This document shows, in pieces, positions 32,734-40,173 of a stretch of 43,896 nucleotides of DNA; the stretch's first letter is position 1, and each line of letters opens with the position of its first letter. The translations under genes and the position numbers were made by a program. The notes under the pieces were generated by a model. The model saw only the letters and a program-made list of their open reading frames with translations. It did no database searches and was not told the origin of the DNA. Location: positions 1-43,896 of the IMG/VR virus record IMGVR_UViG_3300028364_000058. One strand, written 5' to 3'. The DNA is from a virus.

Positions 32734-35116
32734 GCCATTCATTATCAAAAATCAAATCAAGTTTGGCTCTGGTGTACGCAACATATTGCAAGTTCTTTTC
32801 CTGCATGGCTTGCCATGCTTTCGGTGTTTGCATTGGTAGTAAATCAGGTCTTATAATGAAAACCCTATCGGCTTCCAATCCCTTGATTTTATGTACAGTA
32901 CTTAAAACAATCCCCTGAATTTCGTCAGTGAATATCATTTTTATTTTATTTTTTAAATCTATCACACTGTCCGATATCTGTGCCAGAAATAAAAGAGTAT
33001 TCACTTTATCTTCGAGTGCTCCATATCCAGTGTGTTCTTTGGGGTCGAGAATTCCCTCTTTTCTTAAATCATTTCTGAACGCAGCTAGTTCGCTTTCCCA
33101 ATATGATATAAGTTTTTCGAGATTATTAATGGTTCCCATTAACTCGATAAGGTTATTACCGATATCGCTGCCTTTAATGACGGCTTTTTTGTGTTGTGTG
33201 ATGAATTGAAAAAACAATCTTACCAATGGCATTGTTGTTCTGCAAAGCACGAAATCCCCGCTTTGTGCTTCTTCCAGAACATTACCGTCTCTAACGCTGC
33301 CTTCTGGTGCATCTGGAAGTGCTTTGATATCGGGCACGATTTCCTGTGCTCTTTCAATAACTTTTTTCGAGCACCTGAAAGAGGTTGTGAGTGGTAATAT
33401 TTTAGTATTTGGGAACTTTTCAAACCACATATATGATTTATCATCGGCAGCATTAAAACCATAAATTGAATTATGTGTTAATATTCCATCAGCAACATAA
33501 TGTTCATGTTTATTTATTTTTAGAGAATGAACGTAACCAGAATATTTTTCGTAATAGAGATTATTTATTTTAGTATATTTGGGTTTAATCACATTTCGAT
33601 AACGATTTCTATTTTTTATCTTAAAAACATTATTTTCATCGAAACTTATCATTTCCATTAAATTTGGAAGTACATTACATGCATGTAACTCAAACATATG
33701 TTTCTTCGAAAAATAATTCCCATTTCCTTTACACCAAAAAGGATAATCGTATTCACGATAAAAATGATTTAGAAGACTAATAGCTGATTTTCTTAAATCA
33801 TTTTTATCAAACCTATCATAAAATGTATCAATAATATTTTGTGATATGTTACCTTTTTGTTGTCTATAGGTAAATATCATTTGGGGGATTTTATATTGTA
33901 AGGAATAATATTGTTCATCAATATAAGCATCAAATTTATTTTCATAAGTATTTAAAATCCAGAAATTATCCGCATTTTCTTGTTTGGTTCTATTTGCACC
34001 GAAATTAATTCCATCCCTACTCCAAATGGGTGCAATACCGATACGAAAAAAACCATTTTTTCCCATTAAATATAATAAAAATTTGTGTTTAGAATTTTCA
34101 TCAATTCTGACAACACATCGATGGTTGGGTGTGTATTTACTTATTTTATTATGGGATTCAATTACGACTAAATTCCCATTAAACATCCTTTTAGATGTCT
34201 CATCAACATTTTGCCCATATTTAGACATTGATTTTCCACCCCATCGATGTTGTTTATAATAACCAGTGAAATACCCTTTATTTGGTCTATCATAACTAAC
34301 AACCTTATCATTAACACATACGTCTTCAATATTTTTTTCAGTACCATCGGACATTAAAATTTTTGAACCATTAGGTTGACATTGGTGTGCATCTCCGAAC
34401 GCAAATAATCTTCCTTGAAGTTTTTTTGTTTTTTTGTCACGCTTTAATATTTTTTCAATTATTTTGATTTGACATTTATTAACGTCTTGTACCTCATCAA
34501 CAAAAACATAGTCTTGTGGAAAAAACCAAATACCGTTATCAATTGCTGGAAGAAATACCATATCAGTATAATCGAAAAACCTTCTATTGGTTGTTGCTTC
34601 GTCTAAGACTTTAAGTACACGCTTTATGTCTTTGGGTTTATTGAGATTAATATCGTATCGGTCTGCAACATATGGAATATATTTTTGATTTAATGTAAGT
34701 GTTAATCGACAAAGATTCACAAGTTTTTTTATGTTTTGTAGATACATGGCTATATCTTCTTCAGCATGAAATTCTTCATCAAGTTTCCAAGATTTAGATT
34801 TTTTAAGGATGATTTTATCCATTTTAAACTCATCAAATTGAATACTATCACCATATTTTCGTTTAAGTGCACCCAACCCTAAACCATAGGTGGTGTAACA
34901 TCTCAGGTGTTCAGGTAACTTGGTTTTAAGTTCTTCCTGAATATGTTTATTGAATGCAAGAAATGTAATGTTCTTTTCTTTGGGTAGTAATTTGGCGCAT
35001 TCAATTGCTGTGGTTGTTTTTCCTGTTCCCGCTCGTGCCTTAATTAAAAGGTTCTCTGGTCTGCGTTTCGTAAATAAAAATATTCTTTCCTGTTCTTTTG
35101 TCGGTTTAAAATTCAT
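32720..35116 (-). CDS. SF1 (UvrD/Rep-like) DNA helicase with intein
   Basis: A 798-residue precursor. Extein helicase motifs: Walker A ARAGTGKTT (residues 28-36), motif II VFVDEVQD (204-211), motif III split by an intein at GDAHQ/SIYGF, motif IV-type LTTSFRCSKKV, and the late YVAYTRAK motif. It is predicted to unwind DNA during replication or repair. The intein removes itself between residues 246 and 549, leaving a helicase of about 494 residues. The ATG overlaps the upstream stop (ATGA). Without splicing the helicase would be broken in its ATPase core, so splicing must work or the gene is dead. The motif pattern does not match the T4 Dda type exactly. Confidence 0.88.
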   Translation of the reverse strand: MNFKPTKEQERIFLFTKRRPENLLIKARAGTGKTTTAIECAKLLPKEKNITFLAFNKHIQEELKTKLPEHLRCYTTYGLGLGALKRKYGDSIQFDEFKMDKIILKKSKSWKLDEEFHAEEDIAMYLQNIKKLVNLCRLTLTLNQKYIPYVADRYDINLNKPKDIKRVLKVLDEATTNRRFFDYTDMVFLPAIDNGIWFFPQDYVFVDEVQDVNKCQIKIIEKILKRDKKTKKLQGRLFAFGDAHQCQPNGSKILMSDGTEKNIEDVCVNDKVVSYDRPNKGYFTGYYKQHRWGGKSMSKYGQNVDETSKRMFNGNLVVIESHNKISKYTPNHRCVVRIDENSKHKFLLYLMGKNGFFRIGIAPIWSRDGINFGANRTKQENADNFWILNTYENKFDAYIDEQYYSLQYKIPQMIFTYRQQKGNISQNIIDTFYDRFDKNDLRKSAISLLNHFYREYDYPFWCKGNGNYFSKKHMFELHACNVLPNLMEMISFDENNVFKIKNRNRYRNVIKPKYTKINNLYYEKYSGYVHSLKINKHEHYVADGILTHNSIYGFNAADDKSYMWFEKFPNTKILPLTTSFRCSKKVIERAQEIVPDIKALPDAPEGSVRDGNVLEEAQSGDFVLCRTTMPLVRLFFQFITQHKKAVIKGSDIGNNLIELMGTINNLEKLISYWESELAAFRNDLRKEGILDPKEHTGYGALEDKVNTLLFLAQISDSVIDLKNKIKMIFTDEIQGIVLSTVHKIKGLEADRVFIIRPDLLPMQTPKAWQAMQEKNLQYVAYTRAKLDLIFDNEWHDES
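33470..34381 (-). mobile_element. Intein in helicase motif III
   Basis: About 304 residues. Splice features: first residue Cys (CQPNGSKILMSDGTEKNIED, block A), block B-like YTPNHRCVVRI, a C-terminal block YVHSLKINKHEHYVADGIL ending T-H-N, and Ser as the first residue of the C-extein. The middle (FLLYLMGKNGFFRIG, NADNFWIL, EQYYSLQYKIPQMIF) looks like the endonuclease-like core seen in other UvrD-type helicase inteins, but no LAGLIDADG motif is clear. The insertion site (Q/S inside GDxxQSIYGF) is a highly conserved helicase motif, a typical intein target. Confidence 0.9.
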
Positions 35117-35364
35117 GCTCGGATTTCAATTTTCGTTTCATTAATACTGTACTCATCATCCCAATTCAAATCAGGATATTGGATTGTTGTGGGGTGGAAT
35201 TTAAATTCTTTGAGTGATACGATTTTCGCAAATTCTTCAAACTGGATACCGTTGGGGTATTTTTCTTTCATTTGTGTTTCAATTACATCCATAATTTCAC
35301 CATAATCCTGTTCCCGAAGGACATTTGTTTCGAAACGAATTTCAAAATTAATTTTATGTATCAT
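35113..35364 (-). CDS. Small unknown protein in helicase operon
   Basis: An 83-residue protein. The start at 35364 (MIHKINFEIRFE) overlaps the upstream stop by ATGA, so it is preferred to the longer frame from 35376. Alternating strands (KINFEIRF, KIEIR) and a helix (YGEIMDVIETQMKEKYP) suggest a small alpha/beta fold. No family recognised. Its stop overlaps the helicase start, so the two are translationally coupled. Confidence 0.6.
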   Translation of the reverse strand: MIHKINFEIRFETNVLREQDYGEIMDVIETQMKEKYPNGIQFEEFAKIVSLKEFKFHPTTIQYPDLNWDDEYSINETKIEIRA

Positions 35365-35852
35365 AACTTTACCCAATGTTCGTTTGTGATTCCGTTTTGT
35401 AATTCAAAATATTCGTGTTTATAATCGGCACTATTATTTTCATCGGTTTCCACCATAACCTTTAATCCCTCAACTCTATCAAATAATTTGCCTTTATAAT
35501 ATATATCTTTTTCAGGCAAGTCATCACGTTCTTCGATACTTTCAACCATGACCTGATAACGACTATCCATCATCATCAAACTCAATTCACCTTGAGTTTT
35601 CATGTTACCGTATTGAATTTCAGCCATTTCATCACCAACCTGACCAAGCAGACTAATGGTTTCACCCATTACCTCAAAGGTGTTTTGGTCATAAATCTGG
35701 TCATCCATTCTGGCATGAACCATTTGTAGGTAATATCTTGCGATTTCGATGGCGAAAAATTTGTCTTCGGGATTTTGGTCATAATCTTCAGGTAGTTCAA
35801 TGCAAGGTCTACCATTCTCATTCAACCCAAAATCATATTTAATTTCAAACAT
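35361..35852 (-). CDS. Unknown protein, first gene of helicase operon
   Basis: A 163-residue acidic protein (MFEIKYDFGLNENGRPCIEL, then a long helix with FAIEIARYYLQMVHARM, and Met-rich SLMMMDSRYQVMVESIEE). No family is recognised. The -7 element TATCTTTG ends four bases before its ATG, so the mRNA may be leaderless; the same spacing occurs at the gene ending at 3706. It probably starts an early operon 35852-32168. Confidence 0.6.
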   Translation of the reverse strand: MFEIKYDFGLNENGRPCIELPEDYDQNPEDKFFAIEIARYYLQMVHARMDDQIYDQNTFEVMGETISLLGQVGDEMAEIQYGNMKTQGELSLMMMDSRYQVMVESIEERDDLPEKDIYYKGKLFDRVEGLKVMVETDENNSADYKHEYFELQNGITNEHWVKL

Positions 35853-35856
35853 AAGA

Positions 35857-35886
35857 CAAAGATATGATAATCTTTTGAAAACTAAA
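35857..35886 (-). promoter_or_regulatory. Host-type promoter, possibly leaderless
   Basis: Minus strand TATCTTTG at 35864-35857, then TCTT, then ATG. The -33 side is imperfect (GTTT near 35884-35887). It is back-to-back with the late element at 35909, so the two transcripts diverge. Confidence 0.55.
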
Positions 35887-35908
35887 CCATTTTTTAAAAA
35901 TTTTTTTC

Positions 35909-35917
35909 AGTATTTAT
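35909..35917 (+). promoter_or_regulatory. Late-promoter element (AGTATTTAT)
   Basis: 12 bases before the ATG at 35930. Confidence 0.7.
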
Positions 35918-35929
35918 TAGAAAACAATC

Positions 35930-37048
35930 ATGGCATTAATTAGCGTAGCGGAAAAAAATAAACTATTTCTTAAAGTCAAACATGAACTAGGTTTCCCTCT
36001 TCGTCCGTTTGAAATCAAGGACGAGATGATGGACTCCTATTTAGAAATGGTTATTGAAGATTATTCGTCACTGGTGAATAACTGGATGATTCATCAGCAA
36101 TGGGTTGGTCTGGAAGGTCTGGGCAAAGAAACAGGAGACTTTCTCGCTGCTTTCACCAATAGGTCTAACACATATATGGAGAAATTCACATATGCATATT
36201 CAAGGCAAGTTGGATTAGGTACTAATGCACCTGCTTCGCCCGGTTGGGAACTCAAACGTGATTACATCGTAACATCCGCACATACTCAACACTATATTAT
36301 TCCTGCTGGTCGTGAAGTGAATGAAGTTCTTTGGGAAACACCACCACCTATTGATGGTGGTCTCGTTGACCCTTTCGCTCTTAATGCTTGGAGTGCTGGT
36401 ATGATGGGTATGTCTTATCTCGGAAGACCTGCATTATATGTTCAACCGACATTCTCAACATTACTTAGTGCTCAAGACAGAAGAATGAAACAAAGAGTGT
36501 TGCAATCCATACTTACTTATCGTATCACGGGTCTGGAAACAGGTGAGAAGATGTTACACCTGTACCCCGCACCAAATGACCGCCATGAAATCGCTGCTTC
36601 ATGGGGTAAGCATTATAGTGGTAGAAAGGTATGGTATTGGTACTATGATACATTAAATGTCGACAGAGAAAAATGTCTTCAGGAAAACGAAGACGTGGTT
36701 AGACTACCCAGTGACCCACCAATAGACATCCTGAAATGGGAAGACGTTAATGACCCCGCACGTCAGCAAATCAGAAATCTTTTAATTGCCAAGGTGAAAA
36801 TGGTAATTGGTGGTATCCGAGGATTTTACAGTGGTGAACTTGGTGTCGCTGAAAAACAGTTGACTATGGATTATCGTCATCTGCTCGATGAAGGCACTAA
36901 ACTAAAAGAAGACACTGAAAAAGTGGTTCTCGACCTACTTGAAAAACTTAGTCAAGACAAGCTCGTTGAAGAACGTGCGAGAATCGCTGAGAACGTTAAT
37001 AGAGAACGTGGTTATCAACCACCTATGTTCCCAATAATTCCGATTTAA
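35930..37048 (+). CDS. Neck / head-completion protein (T4 gp13-like)
   Basis: A 372-residue protein. N-terminus ISVAEKNKLFLKVKHELGFP, then FEIKDEMMDSYLEMVIEDYS, and the later HLYPAPND and YSGELGVAEKQLTMD are reminiscent of T4-type gp13 neck proteins, which close the portal after packaging and join the tail. Trp/Tyr-rich stretches (KVWYWYYDTLN) fit a structural role. The next gene overlaps its stop by one base (TAATG), so the two neck genes are coupled. A late element lies 12 bases upstream. Identification is by overall pattern and position. Confidence 0.75.
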   Translation: MALISVAEKNKLFLKVKHELGFPLRPFEIKDEMMDSYLEMVIEDYSSLVNNWMIHQQWVGLEGLGKETGDFLAAFTNRSNTYMEKFTYAYSRQVGLGTNAPASPGWELKRDYIVTSAHTQHYIIPAGREVNEVLWETPPPIDGGLVDPFALNAWSAGMMGMSYLGRPALYVQPTFSTLLSAQDRRMKQRVLQSILTYRITGLETGEKMLHLYPAPNDRHEIAASWGKHYSGRKVWYWYYDTLNVDREKCLQENEDVVRLPSDPPIDILKWEDVNDPARQQIRNLLIAKVKMVIGGIRGFYSGELGVAEKQLTMDYRHLLDEGTKLKEDTEKVVLDLLEKLSQDKLVEERARIAENVNRERGYQPPMFPIIPI

Positions 37049-37599
37049 TGAAAAAGAAAAAGCAAATAGAGAATATTCAGGATGACAGGATGGGTTTATT
37101 TATGTCGGATAATAGTTTTGATTTAGATGTGATGTACGGCAGAAACTTTCTGCAAACCGATAACGCACAAAAAGTCAAGATACATAAAATCAATATCATC
37201 GACACTAAAACCCATGACTTATATGGTCAGGCAAAAACCAAAGACAAGAAGTTCATGTCACCTGTGGAAATAAGTGTTATGGTGAATATCGAAGCCAGTG
37301 CACAATCGTATTACGGTGATAATGCTGGTGGTATTAGTCGTGACGACACAGGTAATCTGATTTTCGGTGTATACCTTAAAGAGCTTGATGAAAAGCAATT
37401 GGAAGTCGATAGAGGTGATATCGTAGAATATAATATGAGTGGTGAAAAGAAAAGATATTACGAAATAGAAAACGCCAACAATGTCACTGATGAAACTCAG
37501 AAAACCATCGGTGGGTTCAAAAGTTATTGGAAACGAGTTAGTGCTGTTCCAGTTAAAGAAGACGTTGTTCCATTCTTGAGTGAAACAAAAGGATTTTAA
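37048..37599 (+). CDS. Neck protein (T4 gp14-like, tentative)
   Basis: A 183-residue protein directly coupled to the gp13-like gene. Segments RNFLQTDNAQKVKIHKINI, MSPVEISVMVNIEASAQSYY and a C-terminal VVPFLSETKGF resemble gp14-type neck proteins, which form the connector with gp13. The protein is beta-rich and lacks Cys. Assignment rests mainly on context. Confidence 0.6.
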   Translation: MKKKKQIENIQDDRMGLFMSDNSFDLDVMYGRNFLQTDNAQKVKIHKINIIDTKTHDLYGQAKTKDKKFMSPVEISVMVNIEASAQSYYGDNAGGISRDDTGNLIFGVYLKELDEKQLEVDRGDIVEYNMSGEKKRYYEIENANNVTDETQKTIGGFKSYWKRVSAVPVKEDVVPFLSETKGF

Positions 37600-37601
37600 T
37601 G

Positions 37602-37610
37602 AGTATTTAT
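37602..37610 (+). promoter_or_regulatory. Late-promoter element (AGTATTTAT)
   Basis: 15 bases before the ATG at 37626. A longer frame from 37599 would place the element inside the coding sequence and is not preferred. Confidence 0.65.
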
Positions 37611-37625
37611 AATAAATTTAATAAT

Positions 37626-38045
37626 ATGGCAACAGTTAATAGCAAACAAAGACTTTTCGAGGTCATGAGTAAAGTAGATAAGACATTCAAATTAAATGAA
37701 AGTGTTGATAACATGAATGTAAAGCCTCTTGATGAAGCAGGTAGAAATGAGGCTAATAAGAACTACACACATTTTGCGGTTCTAAAAAACATTGCACCTG
37801 AAGTTGATGGTCAAATTGTTAATGGTTGGGACTATAGAGGGTATGACCCTACGGAATTACGTCAATTTAAAAAAGATTATTTCTTTAACGATATGGCAGA
37901 TAATCAAATTAATCCGAAAAATATTAATGTTGTTACATCAAAATATTTACAACGTAGTGGCATAAATCCATTTAGTTTTGATTTCTGGTTTCTACCCCAA
38001 AAACCTGAAAATCAAAAATATGTTGATTTGATTTATACTGTGTAA
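37626..38045 (+). CDS. Accessory protein with packaging-type N-terminus
   Basis: A 139-residue protein. The N-terminus (MATVNSKQRLFEVMSKVDK, then T-F-K-L-N-E-S) is another clear copy of the shared peptide, with an L-N-E site. The rest is Asn/Tyr/Phe-rich (YTHFAVLKNIAPEVDGQIV, then YDPTELRQFKKDYFFND, then a helical Arg/Ser part). No family is recognised. It likely belongs to the packaged-protein group. The start at 37626 avoids the overlapping promoter element. Confidence 0.7.
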   Translation: MATVNSKQRLFEVMSKVDKTFKLNESVDNMNVKPLDEAGRNEANKNYTHFAVLKNIAPEVDGQIVNGWDYRGYDPTELRQFKKDYFFNDMADNQINPKNINVVTSKYLQRSGINPFSFDFWFLPQKPENQKYVDLIYTV

Positions 38046-38060
38046 AAAAATACGGACATT

Positions 38061-38088
38061 AAAGCGGACACCAGATGTCCGCTTTTTT
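38061..38088 (+). terminator. Rho-independent terminator
   Basis: Ten-base-pair hairpin (AAAGCGGACA/TGTCCGCTTT) with a T run on the + strand, closing the late block. It overlaps the stop of the convergent gene at 38087. Confidence 0.85.
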
Positions 38089-38356
38089 ATTCCATCACCA
38101 TATCGTCCACCCAAATCGGAGTCTTTACTCCAACATATGCACCTTCAACATTGAATTCGAAATACTTAATTGCTTCTTCTTCAGTCATACTATCTCGTCT
38201 CATTAATATCATAATGCATTTACATCTGGAATACGCAAGTCTGGTCTCACCAAGACCGTTATCAAAAACAACCCCAAGGATTGCATCATCAAACCCATCA
38301 GCAGAAAGTAATTCAGCATCGGGATAATGTTCTGTTATTAGCTCAAGTTTATTCAT
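38087..38356 (-). CDS. Small conserved-looking phage protein
   Basis: An 89-residue protein (MNKLELITEHYPDAELLSAD, then GFDDAILGVVF, then MTEEEAIKYFEFNVEGAYVG, and TPIWVDD). The pattern is that of a small alpha/beta protein found in many phages, function unknown. It is the last gene of the leftward metabolism block and overlaps the repeat endonuclease by eight bases. Confidence 0.65.
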   Translation of the reverse strand: MNKLELITEHYPDAELLSADGFDDAILGVVFDNGLGETRLAYSRCKCIMILMRRDSMTEEEAIKYFEFNVEGAYVGVKTPIWVDDMVME

Positions 38357-39629
38357 ACTTCAATTTATTTGTTTTTATTTTTTCAATGTCACTTATTATT
38401 GTAGTTATATTTTTCTTAATATCCATTAAAAATTCTTTTTCATTTATTCTAATAATTTTACAATTAAAATTTTCAACTAGAAATTGTTCTCTTTTTAAAT
38501 CTTTTTCAGTTTGTTTCTTAGTGTTATGTTTCGCCTCATCCCATTCGATGCATATATTATATTCTTCAATATAACCATCCACCCAATATCTTATAAATTT
38601 TTTTTCACCACCATTTAACGCATGCTGGATATGTAAATCCAATTTCTCTGAAAGCATGTCTAAATATATAATTGAGTTTGCATTATACGTTGGTGCGTGT
38701 TTTAACCAAATCTCGCCATATCTTTCAATAGTGGTGTTAATTGCTTTATCAATGAATTCTTTATATTGTGTTGGGTTTTCGACTCCATATTTTCTCAACA
38801 TTGTTTGTTTAAATTTAGCAACATTATTATAGTTTTCATTACCATATCTCTCATATTTTGTTTTTTTTATTTTATTAATTGTCGATTTATGTTGTGATGG
38901 ATTTTCAACGCCAAAATGTTTCGTTGAAGTTTTAATTTTCTTTTTTTTAACCTCATTAAGTTGATTAGTACTCTCACAACCGTATTTTTTTAAATTATTT
39001 TCAACTATTTTATTTTTTATTATTGGAGATTGTGATGCATATTCAACACCATAAATTTTCATTGTTGTTCTTTTTATTTTTTCCTTCCCCTCGTCAGTTT
39101 TCAAATATGAGTCAACACCATATTTTTTCATGTTCGTTTCTTTTCTTTTTTTAATTTGTGATTCTAATTTTGAATGATGGTCAACACCATATTTTTTAAT
39201 TGATGTTTTTTTTGTTTTAATTAAATATTCTTTAGTTTGGGTGTATGATTCGACACCATATTTTTTTAAATTGGTTTGTTTTACCTTTTTCTTGACCACA
39301 TCACTTTGTGAAACATATTCGACACCATATTTTTTTAAATTAGTTTGTTTTGATTTTTCAATGTTATTATATCTTTCAACACCGTATCTATCATAACACG
39401 TTTCAGATATTTTATTTTTAACCATTTCAGAATTACTTGCACATTTTACTGAACAAAAAACTCTATACCCGCCCTTTAAACTAATAAACCCACAATCATT
39501 ACCACAATAACATTTATGTATTTCAGTTACTTCATTAATATAATTATAATACATTTGAGTGAAATTATTTAATTGGATGTTTAATGAATAATTAATAATT
39601 TCATTAAACATTTCAGGCTCATTTTTCAT
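38349..39629 (-). CDS. Repeat-containing homing endonuclease, VSR/EDxHD-like
   Basis: A 426-residue protein (start at 39629, with an 11-base overlap to the upstream gene; a frame from 39656 is also possible). A Cys motif (CYCGNDCGF, then FCSVKCA) opens it, then eleven repeats centred on KKYGVE or a close variant (RYGVE, KIYGVE, KHFGVE, RYGNE), each followed by S/T/N-Q, probably DNA-binding helices. The C-terminal domain has YWVDGYIEEYNICIEWDEAK, then H, and KIIRINEKEFL: acids and His ordered as in VSR/EDxHD nucleases. The repeat number suggests a long recognition site. The gene is very A/T-rich compared with the metabolism genes. Confidence 0.8.
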   Translation of the reverse strand: MKNEPEMFNEIINYSLNIQLNNFTQMYYNYINEVTEIHKCYCGNDCGFISLKGGYRVFCSVKCASNSEMVKNKISETCYDRYGVERYNNIEKSKQTNLKKYGVEYVSQSDVVKKKVKQTNLKKYGVESYTQTKEYLIKTKKTSIKKYGVDHHSKLESQIKKRKETNMKKYGVDSYLKTDEGKEKIKRTTMKIYGVEYASQSPIIKNKIVENNLKKYGCESTNQLNEVKKKKIKTSTKHFGVENPSQHKSTINKIKKTKYERYGNENYNNVAKFKQTMLRKYGVENPTQYKEFIDKAINTTIERYGEIWLKHAPTYNANSIIYLDMLSEKLDLHIQHALNGGEKKFIRYWVDGYIEEYNICIEWDEAKHNTKKQTEKDLKREQFLVENFNCKIIRINEKEFLMDIKKNITTIISDIEKIKTNKLKYE

Positions 39630-39879
39630 TATTGATTTTCTTGTTATCCGTATCATTTCTCAATCTATCTTTAAGGTCAATTATTTTACTAATCAATATT
39701 TTCTTTCCATCATTACTTGGGAAAATATCGATTGACTCTCCATATGATAAATACATGTCAATTACAAAAAGAATGAGTTCTATATCATATTTAAGTAATT
39801 TTTTTTTTGATAAAACATATTTTAATAATATAATTATTATTAGCACGAGTAGTATTATCAATATATATAGAATCACCAT
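39619..39879 (-). CDS. Small membrane protein
   Basis: An 86-residue protein with one N-terminal membrane helix (MVILYILIILLVLIIIILLK) and a cytosolic tail of mixed charge. It overlaps the start of the repeat endonuclease. Function is unknown. Confidence 0.55.
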   Translation of the reverse strand: MVILYILIILLVLIIIILLKYVLSKKKLLKYDIELILFVIDMYLSYGESIDIFPSNDGKKILISKIIDLKDRLRNDTDNKKINNEK

Positions 39880-39884
39880 TCAAT

Positions 39885-40157
39885 TTATTTAAGTTTCTTC
39901 GCTCTTACTTTACAGATATGTGTTTCACCAAGTATTTTATCCCAAGGCATAGGTACGCCATTATTTACGAAATCTTCGTAATAGTCTTGCATTTTATAAA
40001 AGAATCTGGTTTCCTGATTCATACCTTTATAAACAAGCCCACGTTCCTTCCAAGTATCACCATAACGTTTTTCGTCTTCCCAGAGTTGAATTTCCAAATC
40101 TTCTGCTGTTTCTCTAATTTCGTCAATTAATTTGACATTTCTTAATCTTTCATCCAT
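39885..40157 (-). CDS. Unknown 90-residue phage protein
   Basis: A highly charged protein: helices MDERLRNVKLIDEIRETAED, the conserved-looking segment RYGDTWKERGLVYKGMNQE, then MPWDKILGETHICKVRAKK. No family is recognised. It lies 17 bases after the thymidylate synthase gene in the same operon. Confidence 0.6.
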   Translation of the reverse strand: MDERLRNVKLIDEIRETAEDLEIQLWEDEKRYGDTWKERGLVYKGMNQETRFFYKMQDYYEDFVNNGVPMPWDKILGETHICKVRAKKLK

Positions 40158-40173
40158 GATTGATAATATTTAA

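Noticed and set aside
38780-39400. CRISPR-like spaced repeats (CAACACCATATTTTTT)
   Set aside because: They are the codons of KKYGV repeats inside one open reading frame, and spacing and sequence vary as in coding DNA.
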